Shown here: positions 51,748 to 59,192 of the stretch, piece after piece
Position numbering within the stretch: position 1 is the first letter of the stretch
How the letters are laid out: each line of letters begins with the position of its first letter
Source of the DNA: Flavobacteriales bacterium
GTDB taxonomy: Bacteria > Bacteroidota > Bacteroidia > Flavobacteriales_D > Parvicellaceae
Assembly (NCBI GenBank): GCA_029251405.1
Contig: JAQXDK010000016.1
Location: 87,387-151,386 of the forward strand
Reading direction: 5' to 3'
Length of the DNA: 64,000 nucleotides
Translations under genes and position numbers: made by a program
The notes under the pieces: model-generated
What the model saw: the letters and a program-made list of their open reading frames with translations, nothing else
Told to the model about the DNA's origin: nothing
Database searches by the model: none

Positions 51748-53628
51748 ATGCATATTTTAAAAATAGTTAAAGTGTCACTAATTTCAGTGACACTTTTTTT
51801 TATATCTGGAGTTATCAATATATCTATATCTCAGGTGAAGTATGTATATCATGAAAAACCAACATCAATTTTAATTAATTACAGTTCCAAGTATAAGAAA
51901 TCAAAAAAAATCCCTACCCAACTTAGATCTTCTATTTCTAGTAATTCTCTCACTAAGAAGATTACTCGATCTGGTGTAGAAATTATTAACGGTTCCACAT
52001 TAATCAGTACTGAACCTAAGAAACCTAATTCTGAAATAGCACAATTAAAGTCAGAACAAAAATTAAATAGTAATGTATCCATTGTTAACATATCTGCTGT
52101 AGAGGTTGTTAATAGTAAGAATTTAGTTGAAGATGGCTCAGTAATTGAAAAGTCTGTAATAGACTATACTGCTTTTCAAAAGCTATTAGACGATAAGTCG
52201 ACTGTAATTTTCAAAAACGATTTTGAATCAAATATAGAAACTGAAGAATATTTAGTGATTAATGAAGTTGAGGAAGAAATACAAGAAGAAGTTATAGAGG
52301 AGTCAAAAGTAGAGGAGTTGGTAGTGAACGAAAATATAGAAGCTAAAATTGAAGAAGAATTAATAGATGAAACTGAAGAAGATTTAGAGATTAATGAAGT
52401 CGAGGAAGAAATACAAGAAGAAGTTGTAGAGGAGTCAAAAGTAGAGGAGTTTATAGTGAATGAAAATGCAGAAGTTGAAATTAAAGAAGCGGTTAAAGAA
52501 TTTCCAGATGGTGTAAAAGAATTAAAAGATGATGATAATCCAGAAGAAGAGAAAACTCTAAATAACAATTTGCAATACACAGCTCACGTTGAAGGCGATT
52601 TATCTAATTCAGAATTTTATTACACTGTTAATATTAAAACTGTTTCTGGCCCGGTCGAGGGTTTAAACTTCCTAACTCAAGTAAGAGATGGAGACGAGAT
52701 TTGGGATGAATATGCTTTTCATTTATTTAAAGATGCTAAAAATGCTACAAAAATCACACTAGGTAAATTTGCAGAAAGAGAAAAAGCAACAGAAATAATG
52801 AATTATTTGAAAACTAAAAATATCAGTAACCCAACTGTGGAGAAATTTGATAATGATATGAAAATCAAAAGTTCTGCTAAAAGTCCTCCAGCCTCAAAAA
52901 AAATAGTTTCAAAAACATCTTCTGATTTGATAACTGTCAAAACAGATGAAAATCTAAAACTTAATCCTAATACAGCTAGTCTAGAAAAAAAGAACAAACC
53001 TAAAATAATTTCATCTACTGCAAGTCCAGATAAAAGAACTGGTAGCATTGCTGAAGACATATCCGCTAATATCAATTCCTCCGATAATTTTTATACAGTT
53101 CAAGTTGGTGCTGTAGATAAAATTTCTTCCAATAATATAGAGGGTATCAATCTTAAAAAAGAAAATCTGTTTTTTTCAGATATTGGAAACTTAGGTTATG
53201 CTATAAATTATGGTAAATATGATAATTATGAAAATGCACGTATAGAGGCTGTTAATTTACATAATAATGGCGAGGTGTCAGCCTTTGTTACTAAATACGC
53301 TAATGATAGAAGAGTCAAGGTTTCAGTTGCTGATTACAGTTCTGAAAACGTTTCTGAAAATACCATTAAGGACGATATCGAGAAGTTGGGTTACAAGCCT
53401 GTTACTGCCCAGATGAAGGGTAAGTTTATACAATTAGCGACTGTTTATAATTGGGATTCTCATAACTTTAAAACAACTTTTGATAGTCTTGAAAGAACAG
53501 TGTATTTCAAAATAAATAAATCACATGCAGTGCAGTTTTTTGTAGGTCCTTTTAATCAAAGTGATCTTTTTATAGAATTGAGAAATGTGAAAAACACAAT
53601 CCCAGACGCATTTGTAAAGACGATCTAG
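51748..53628 (+). CDS. Secreted acidic-repeat protein with SPOR-like C-terminal repeats
   Basis: 626 residues. N-terminal signal or anchor helix (residues 8-27, VSLISVTLFFISGVINISIS). A low-complexity acidic segment at about 165-260 contains a 44-residue duplication (INEVEEEIQEEV...). Three SPOR-like stretches follow: YYTVNIKTVSGPVEGLNFL (about 290), FYTVQVGAVDKISSNN (about 448) and KFIQLATVYN ... HAVQFFVGPFN (about 560-626). SPOR domains bind septal peptidoglycan; the acidic linker would span the periplasm. A perfect terminator-like hairpin lies within codons 8-18. Confidence 0.75.
   Translation: MHILKIVKVSLISVTLFFISGVINISISQVKYVYHEKPTSILINYSSKYKKSKKIPTQLRSSISSNSLTKKITRSGVEIINGSTLISTEPKKPNSEIAQLKSEQKLNSNVSIVNISAVEVVNSKNLVEDGSVIEKSVIDYTAFQKLLDDKSTVIFKNDFESNIETEEYLVINEVEEEIQEEVIEESKVEELVVNENIEAKIEEELIDETEEDLEINEVEEEIQEEVVEESKVEEFIVNENAEVEIKEAVKEFPDGVKELKDDDNPEEEKTLNNNLQYTAHVEGDLSNSEFYYTVNIKTVSGPVEGLNFLTQVRDGDEIWDEYAFHLFKDAKNATKITLGKFAEREKATEIMNYLKTKNISNPTVEKFDNDMKIKSSAKSPPASKKIVSKTSSDLITVKTDENLKLNPNTASLEKKNKPKIISSTASPDKRTGSIAEDISANINSSDNFYTVQVGAVDKISSNNIEGINLKKENLFFSDIGNLGYAINYGKYDNYENARIEAVNLHNNGEVSAFVTKYANDRRVKVSVADYSSENVSENTIKDDIEKLGYKPVTAQMKGKFIQLATVYNWDSHNFKTTFDSLERTVYFKINKSHAVQFFVGPFNQSDLFIELRNVKNTIPDAFVKTI
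51769..51801 (+). terminator. Terminator-like hairpin inside the start of the SPOR-like gene
   Basis: AAAGTGTCACT-AATTTC-AGTGACACTTT is a perfect 11-bp stem with a 6-base loop, running into eight T residues (51794-51801). It has every feature of an intrinsic terminator but lies 22-54 bases into the coding frame that begins at 51748, within the signal-peptide codons, and 43 bases after the stop of the upstream lipoprotein gene. Confidence 0.75.
52258..52500 (+). repeat. 132-bp tandem duplication encoding an acidic segment
   Basis: Copy 1 starts at 52258 and copy 2 at 52390, both opening with ATTAATGAAGT. The two are nearly identical over the first 80 bases and then drift. In protein terms the period is 44 residues, mostly Glu and Val. 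Confidence 0.85.
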
Positions 53629-53629
53629 T

Positions 53630-54031
53630 CTATTTTTTAATTTTTCTTGATAGGATAATTGGTAAATATAGAGCTATACCGCTTATCAATCCAATAGTTG
53701 TTCCAATTGTAATTATTAGAATTCTTGGATACTTAGTTATATCAAGGATTTCATATCCAATTATTGGATGGTTAGATATGTAAGTATCTATGAAAATAGT
53801 TTGAATTAAAGAACAGTCAAATCCCCATGTCAACCCTACAACAATGCAATGAGTAAATATAAATTCTTTAAGCTGAGAATTTAGATAAAAACTTGTTGCT
53901 ATACCCATAAATATCCAAATTGCTAATTCATATTCTTGACACCATCCTAAAACAGTAGTAAAACCCATGAAAATTCCAAAAACTCCTGTCTTTAAAATAA
54001 TTTTTTGGTTAAGTTTTGTAAAATTCATCAT
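53630..54031 (-). CDS. Hypothetical four-helix membrane protein
   Basis: 133 residues. Four hydrophobic segments at about 11-29 (ILKTGVFGIFMGFTTVLGW), 33-50 (YELAIWIFMGIATSFY), 60-82 and 103-128 (ILIITIGTTIGLISGIALYL), ending in a basic tail (SRKIKK). No family recognised; no catalytic motif. Ends 2 bases from the stop of the SPOR-like gene. Confidence 0.6.
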   Translation of the reverse strand: MMNFTKLNQKIILKTGVFGIFMGFTTVLGWCQEYELAIWIFMGIATSFYLNSQLKEFIFTHCIVVGLTWGFDCSLIQTIFIDTYISNHPIIGYEILDITKYPRILIITIGTTIGLISGIALYLPIILSRKIKK

Positions 54032-54049
54032 ATTTTAAACTTTATGAGT

Positions 54050-54057
54050 TAAATTTG
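54050..54057 (+). promoter_or_regulatory. -7 element TAAATTTG before the rhodanese pair
   Basis: Exact TAnnTTTG match, 19 bases upstream of the TTG start at 54077. It also overlaps the in-frame stop that rules out an earlier start. Confidence 0.35.
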
Positions 54058-54076
54058 AAGTGTTAATTTAAAAAAA

Positions 54077-54355
54077 TTGAATCTAAAAGAAATATCTAAA
54101 AATTCAAAAACTAGCATTGTAGATGTTAGAAGCAAAATGGAATTTATTTTTGGTAATGCCAAGGGGTCTACAAACATTCCTTTAAATAAAATAGAAGAAA
54201 AACTTAAGGATTTAGAACGTATGCAGCCTCTTGTGATGTGCTGTGCTGCTGGAGTAAGAAGCGAGCAAGCTGTCCAATTTTTACAATCCAAAGGCTTAAA
54301 AGAAGTATATAATGGAGGTTCTTGGCAAAATGTTCAAAGTATGTTAGATAGTTAG
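54077..54355 (+). CDS. Single-domain rhodanese sulfurtransferase
   Basis: 92-residue cytosolic rhodanese. SIVDVRSKMEF opens the fold; the active-site loop is Cys56-Ala-Ala-Gly-Val-Arg (MCCAAGVRSEQA), and the C-terminal VYNGGSWQN closes it. The start is TTG at 54077: an in-frame TGA lies 21 bases upstream and no ATG precedes the domain. Gene spacing to the next, larger rhodanese-thioredoxin gene is one base. Likely sulfur or thiol transfer; substrate unknown. Confidence 0.87.
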   Translation: MNLKEISKNSKTSIVDVRSKMEFIFGNAKGSTNIPLNKIEEKLKDLERMQPLVMCCAAGVRSEQAVQFLQSKGLKEVYNGGSWQNVQSMLDS

Positions 54356-54356
54356 C

Positions 54357-55079
54357 ATGAAAAAATTATTCTTTATATCCTTTATTTTTTTGGTCATGGG
54401 CTGTTCGAATGGCAATTTACCTTCACCAACAGTTCCTCCAAAAGTTATGGATGTAGAATATTATCAATTAGAGAAACTTTTAATCGATAACCCTGGAGTA
54501 TTATTAGATGTAAGAACTAAGGAAGAGACGAATAATGGTCATTTGGAGAACGCAAGTTTTATTGATTTTTACGATGAAAATTTTGAAGAAAAAGCCAGTT
54601 GGATAAAAAAAGATCAACCTATATACATCTATTGTCATGCTGGAGGCAGAAGTTCTAAAGCTGCTGATATTTTGTTGTCTCTAGGGTTTAACGAGGTTTA
54701 TAATTTAATAGGGGGTTATCGTAATTGGGTTGATCAAAATTTACCATTCAAAAATGCAGTAAATCCGCTTGTATCTAACTTAAAATCTTATTCTGCAGAT
54801 GCTATTGACGAAACTTTAAAATCTGAAAGTAATGTGATGTTGGTCTTTAAAACCCCGTGGTGTTTGCCTTGTAAGCAGTTAGAGCCTGTGTTAGACAGTT
54901 TCTCATTAGTTACTGAAAATTGGAAAGTGTTAAAGATTAACATGGATAACAATATGGACATAGCTAAAAAGTTTGACGTTAAGTCAGTACCAACTATCTT
55001 AAATTTTAAAAATAATATTTTACAATTTAAACATACAGGATATTTAAGTCTTGATTTGTTAATGTCAAAAGTGAAATAA
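54357..55079 (+). CDS. Lipoprotein rhodanese-thioredoxin fusion
   Basis: 240-residue lipoprotein, lipobox FLVMGC (Cys16). Rhodanese domain about 32-130: GVLLDVRTKEETNNGHLENA, active-site Cys93 in IYCHAGGRSS, LIGGYRNWVD. Thioredoxin domain about 145-240 with TPWCLPCKQLEP (Cys169-x-x-Cys172) and the cis-Pro VKSVPTIL. The fusion suggests sulfane-sulfur handling at the periplasmic face, coupled to thiol reduction. Follows the cytosolic rhodanese by one base, giving an inside-outside pair. Function is inferred. Confidence 0.88.
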   Translation: MKKLFFISFIFLVMGCSNGNLPSPTVPPKVMDVEYYQLEKLLIDNPGVLLDVRTKEETNNGHLENASFIDFYDENFEEKASWIKKDQPIYIYCHAGGRSSKAADILLSLGFNEVYNLIGGYRNWVDQNLPFKNAVNPLVSNLKSYSADAIDETLKSESNVMLVFKTPWCLPCKQLEPVLDSFSLVTENWKVLKINMDNNMDIAKKFDVKSVPTILNFKNNILQFKHTGYLSLDLLMSKVK

Positions 55080-55229
55080 GATAAATTGTTATTGCCTTTT
55101 TTTTAATCACCAAAATTAAGACTGTAGTTAAATCAAGACTAGCTGTGATAGTGGAAATCTAAAAAAGCATGCTAAAAAAAACTGTTGCTTTAGCTGAAAA
55201 AAATTACAGTAAGCTGATGATTGTCAATT

Positions 55230-55655
55230 TTACATTTTAAACATGGCGAGTAGAACACTTCCAAACGAAAACATAACCACTGTTGCAATCACTGTTTTAA
55301 GTTTTTGGTTTTTATATCTTGAAAAAAAATATATTGGAACGTAAACAAAATCGAAAAGAACAACTGAGCTTATCATTATTTTATTAGCCATAGGCCAATG
55401 CATTATTTTAAACAAAAACCCTAAGGATAGGGTGGTGCCAAGTAGAATTCCGAAAATATAAGTCAGTCTTTCACTTGTACTTTCATCTTCAGTCATTTTT
55501 TTAAATATAATAAGAGGAATAAAAATCATTGCAAATAGTAATACTCCAGATGTTATCATTAGCCCTGCTCCAGGCCAGTGGAAAAACTTGAACAAAATTC
55601 CTGCAAATAGTAAGGTAGTGTTGAGTAAACCTGTTATGTAAATCGATGTTTTCAT
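55230..55655 (-). CDS. GldL-like four-helix membrane protein
   Basis: 141 residues from ATG 55655 (MKTSIYITGLLNTTLLFAG; five extra codons are possible). Four helices. The GldL signature FKxxHWPxA occurs twice: ILFKFFHWPGAGLM in helix 1-2 and LFKIMHWPMANKIM in helix 3, showing an internal duplication. In the T9SS motor protein GldL this segment forms part of the proton channel; this protein lacks GldL's cytosolic domain and GldM is absent nearby. Energised or sensory role is only a guess. Confidence 0.72.
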   Translation of the reverse strand: MKTSIYITGLLNTTLLFAGILFKFFHWPGAGLMITSGVLLFAMIFIPLIIFKKMTEDESTSERLTYIFGILLGTTLSLGFLFKIMHWPMANKIMISSVVLFDFVYVPIYFFSRYKNQKLKTVIATVVMFSFGSVLLAMFKM

Positions 55656-55787
55656 ATTTATTAAATACAAAAAAATTGTGTCAAAAACTATTATTTGTTT
55701 ATTAAATTTTTGTTTACCACTGTTAAATATTTTTTAACCACTTCTATTTAATTGTAAATTATATGTTTATTTGTTTAAAATTAAAAA

Positions 55788-56567
55788 TTGCTCAGTTTTA
55801 CAGTATATAATAACAAACAATCATCGAAATGGGTAACTTTTATTCATGGTGCTGGAGGTAGTAGTTCTATTTGGTTTCGTCAGATTAGATCTTTTAAAGA
55901 AGAATTCAATGTCTTATTGATAGATCTTGGTGGGCATGGTAAAAGTAAATCGAGGTTTAGTAAAAGAAGTAAGCAAGGTTATACTTTTAATATAGTTACC
56001 GAAGATATTGTAGAGGTGCTAGAGCATTTGAAAATAAAATCTTCGCATTTTGTGGGGGTTTCATTAGGTACTATCATTGTAAGAGAGGTTGCTGAAAAAA
56101 ATCCTCATTTAGTGGACAGTTTAGTTTTGGCAGGTGCCATTTTAAAGTTTGATTTAAGATCAAATTTCTTAATGAGGTTTGGAAACTTTTTTAGAACATT
56201 GGTGCCGTATATTATGCTTTACAAGCTTTTTGCTTTTATTATTATGCCCAAAAGAAACCATAAAGAATCTCGTTCTCTTTTAGTTCAAGAGTGTAAGAAG
56301 CTTTATCAAAAAGAATTCATCAGATGGTGTAAACTTACAATAGGTATAAATAGGGTTCTAAAGTTTCATCGTTCTAAAGATTTAAAAATTCCATCACTTT
56401 TTGTAATGGGTGAAGAGGATTATCTGTTTTTGCCCACAATTAGAAAAGCTGTTTCTTATTATTCCAACGCTCAGCTACAGGTTTTGGAAAATGCAGGCCA
56501 TGTTGTTAATGTTGATCAGCCAAAAGAATTTAACGATGTAGCAATAAAGTTTTTAAACACGGTTTAA
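55788..56567 (+). CDS. Alpha/beta-hydrolase
   Basis: 259-residue cytosolic hydrolase. Oxyanion HGAGGSS, LIDLGGHGKS, nucleophile Ser92 in FVGVSLGTI, acid in VMGEEDYLF and His in NAGHVVNVDQP complete the triad. A lid of about 60 residues (about 130-190) is rich in basic and aromatic residues. The start is TTG at 55788: an in-frame TAA precedes it by 3 bases and no ATG fits. Substrate is unknown; esterase or C-C hydrolase is possible. Confidence 0.87.
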   Translation: MLSFTVYNNKQSSKWVTFIHGAGGSSSIWFRQIRSFKEEFNVLLIDLGGHGKSKSRFSKRSKQGYTFNIVTEDIVEVLEHLKIKSSHFVGVSLGTIIVREVAEKNPHLVDSLVLAGAILKFDLRSNFLMRFGNFFRTLVPYIMLYKLFAFIIMPKRNHKESRSLLVQECKKLYQKEFIRWCKLTIGINRVLKFHRSKDLKIPSLFVMGEEDYLFLPTIRKAVSYYSNAQLQVLENAGHVVNVDQPKEFNDVAIKFLNTV

Positions 56568-56630
56568 ATATTCAATTTATCATTTTACAAGTAATAAAAA
56601 TAAAGCATATTTGCATTCAATTTTACTAAA

Positions 56631-59039
56631 ATGAAAATTAGACTTACGTTAACCATATCTTTTTGTCTTTCATTTTTGGTTTTTTTTTCTCAGTTGGGCC
56701 GTGTGAGTGGAAGAATTTTAGATGGCAATTCAAAAGACCCTATGGCTTACGTAACAGTAAGTGTGTTAAAAAAAACTGACTCTTCTTTATTAAATGGAAG
56801 TGTTACAGATGTAGATGGTTTTTTTAAAATTCAAAATATTGATATTGGTCAGCAATACTTAATAAAATACTCTTTTATTGGTTATAAATATCATTTTCAA
56901 GCTATCGATTTCAAGGGTGCACAAAATTTAAGTTTGAATGATGTTGTAATGTTTTCTGACAACAACCTCCTTAAGAATGTTGAAGTCTTGGCTGATGATC
57001 CTATTATTACCTACGAAATTGATAAAAAAGTAGTTAATGTGGAGTCTATGAATACAGTGGTTTCTCAGACTGCAGTAGAGGTGTTGGCTAACGTGCCAAG
57101 TATTTCTGTTGATATGGATGGGAATGTTGCTTTAAGGGGTTCCTCGGGTTTTACCTTGTTAATAGATGGAAGACCATCTGCTTTGCCATCTTCAGAGGCT
57201 TTACAACTTATTCAAGCTTCTAATATAAAAGACATCGAAATTATAACCAATCCATCTGCTAAATACGATGCAGAGGGAACTTCTGGAGTAATTAATGTCA
57301 TACTTAAAAGAAACAAGTTAGAGGGAATTTCGACTTTGGTAAATTTAAATGGTGGAAATTCTGGTAATAGTTCAGATTTCATAAATGCAGGTGGAGATTT
57401 TATCACGAGTATCAACACTGGAGATTTTAAGTTTAACATTGGAGGTCAATATGTAAATAGAAATAGATTTAGAGATATTGAGCAAATTAGAAGAACTACG
57501 ATAGGTGGAGTGGAGTCTAGTATTGAAAGTCAAGGATTACATCGCTTTTTTGGTAAGAATTATGGGGGTAATTTCGCCATGGAATATAATCCTAGTAAAA
57601 GTGATTTTTTTAATGTTGGAGTCAATATCACCCAACGGCAATGGAACGCAGCAGCTAATTACTTTTTTGAAGAATTTAGTGGCGACTCCTTACTAAACTC
57701 CTATGAAAATAGAGAGCGAACTTTGAGAGATTTTTTTGTAATTTCTTCTAGTTTAGGCTATCAGCATTTGTTCAATAATGATAAAAATCATTACTTGTCT
57801 TTTTCTTCTACCTATAATTTATATGATGGAGTTGAAGATGCTGAGACAGAGTTTTTTACATTGGATAGTATTCTGCTAGGCGGTAATAGAAATACCGAGG
57901 TAGGGCCTTCTAATTCGCTCCGACTTAGCTTGGATTATCAATATCCTTTTAAAAATGGTGTGAAATTTCAATTAGGTGCAAGAACTGATTTTGGTTTTAG
58001 TGGAGACGATCAAGACGCATTCGAATACGATTTAGTGAATTCAGAATATTTTAGGTTAGATTCTTTTTCAACAGATGTTTCATATGTTCAGAATATTTAT
58101 GCTGGTTATGGTATAATTAATGGTAAAATTATTGATAAGCTAGGTTATCAGTTGGGATTAAGGGCTGAGTACACCGATAGGCTTATAGAATTGACAGATG
58201 CAACTTTCAATACTTCAATTGACCGATTGGATTGGTTCCCTTCAGTTCATCTGTCGTTTAGTCAAAATACAAAAAATCAGTACAAACTAAGTGCCTCTAA
58301 AAGAATCAATAGGCCTAGAAGTTGGCACCTTGAGCCATTTATAGCTTGGGAAGATCCTTACACTGTTAGGCAAGGTAATCCAGATTTGCTTCCGGAATAT
58401 ATTCAGTCTTATGAGTTGGGTTACATAAGGCAATTGAGAAAAGGAAGTTTTTCCTCTGAAATCTACTTTAGAAACACCAATAATATTAGGGAACGAATAC
58501 AGCAGGTTTACGACACTAATGTTATTATTAAAAGACCTGTAAATGCTGGTGTTTCTAATGCTTTGGGTTTAGAATTGGCTTACAATTACAAACCCTTTAG
58601 TTGGTGGATTTTAGATTTTGGAACAAATCTATTTTATTATCAAATAATTGGAAAGATTGCAGGTTCTAGTTTGGATCAAGAAACTTTCACATACAGAGGT
58701 AGGTTGTCCAATAATTTCATTTTAAAACACAATTTTAAAATCCAATTCATTACTAATTACACAGCAGATGTGGTTACTGTTCAGGGGGTGGATAAGGGGT
58801 TTGTCAGTTTTGATTTAGCAATAAAAAAAGACTTTCAAGAGGGTAAGCTTTCAACAACTTTTCAGTTTAGAAACCTATTAAACACTGAAAGACGCGAAAC
58901 TTGGGCAGATACTCAGACGCTTTATTCCTACAGGTTGGCTTCACCCAAATGGCCAATCTTTACTTTCTCTTTGTCTGTGAGACTGAATAATTTCAATAGT
59001 AAAGACAAAATACAATTGGAAAAAGGATCTGAATTTTAG
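56631..59039 (+). CDS. TonB-dependent receptor with carboxypeptidase-like domain (outer membrane beta-barrel family)
   Basis: 802-residue outer membrane protein. Signal peptide to about residue 22, regulatory beta-sandwich domain (about 24-112, GRVSGRILDGNSKDPMAYVT), plug region (about 125-230, LRGSSGFTLLIDGRPSALPS, IEIITNPSAKYDAEGTSGVI) and a beta barrel to the end, with RINRPRSWHLEPFI and QFRNLLNTERRETW. There is no SusD partner, so it is not a PUL importer; siderophore, vitamin or metal uptake is possible but the ligand is unknown. Confidence 0.9.
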   Translation: MKIRLTLTISFCLSFLVFFSQLGRVSGRILDGNSKDPMAYVTVSVLKKTDSSLLNGSVTDVDGFFKIQNIDIGQQYLIKYSFIGYKYHFQAIDFKGAQNLSLNDVVMFSDNNLLKNVEVLADDPIITYEIDKKVVNVESMNTVVSQTAVEVLANVPSISVDMDGNVALRGSSGFTLLIDGRPSALPSSEALQLIQASNIKDIEIITNPSAKYDAEGTSGVINVILKRNKLEGISTLVNLNGGNSGNSSDFINAGGDFITSINTGDFKFNIGGQYVNRNRFRDIEQIRRTTIGGVESSIESQGLHRFFGKNYGGNFAMEYNPSKSDFFNVGVNITQRQWNAAANYFFEEFSGDSLLNSYENRERTLRDFFVISSSLGYQHLFNNDKNHYLSFSSTYNLYDGVEDAETEFFTLDSILLGGNRNTEVGPSNSLRLSLDYQYPFKNGVKFQLGARTDFGFSGDDQDAFEYDLVNSEYFRLDSFSTDVSYVQNIYAGYGIINGKIIDKLGYQLGLRAEYTDRLIELTDATFNTSIDRLDWFPSVHLSFSQNTKNQYKLSASKRINRPRSWHLEPFIAWEDPYTVRQGNPDLLPEYIQSYELGYIRQLRKGSFSSEIYFRNTNNIRERIQQVYDTNVIIKRPVNAGVSNALGLELAYNYKPFSWWILDFGTNLFYYQIIGKIAGSSLDQETFTYRGRLSNNFILKHNFKIQFITNYTADVVTVQGVDKGFVSFDLAIKKDFQEGKLSTTFQFRNLLNTERRETWADTQTLYSYRLASPKWPIFTFSLSVRLNNFNSKDKIQLEKGSEF

Positions 59040-59192
59040 TGATTTTAATTTTTTCATTTTACTGTTTTGGAACTACTATTCGGGAAAAAAAATATCATGT
59101 TTAAACATAGGTGAGAAGGGAAGTTGGTTATACCTCTGTTGATTTTTAGTGATTTATAACGTTTTTTTTAGGAAAATTTGTATATTTCCAAG

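Noticed and set aside
52176..52580. 134-codon Ser-rich reverse frame
   Set aside because: It is the complement of the Glu-rich acidic repeat of the SPOR-like gene; its low complexity comes from that repeat.
55080..55229. Possible small RNA in the gap after the rhodanese-thioredoxin gene
   Set aside because: Only weak, short pairing and no clear terminator or promoter; not enough to call.
55169..55240. 23-codon forward frame in the gap before the GldL-like gene
   Set aside because: Very short, overlaps the end of the opposite gene and has no other support; the 150-base gap otherwise shows no clear structure.
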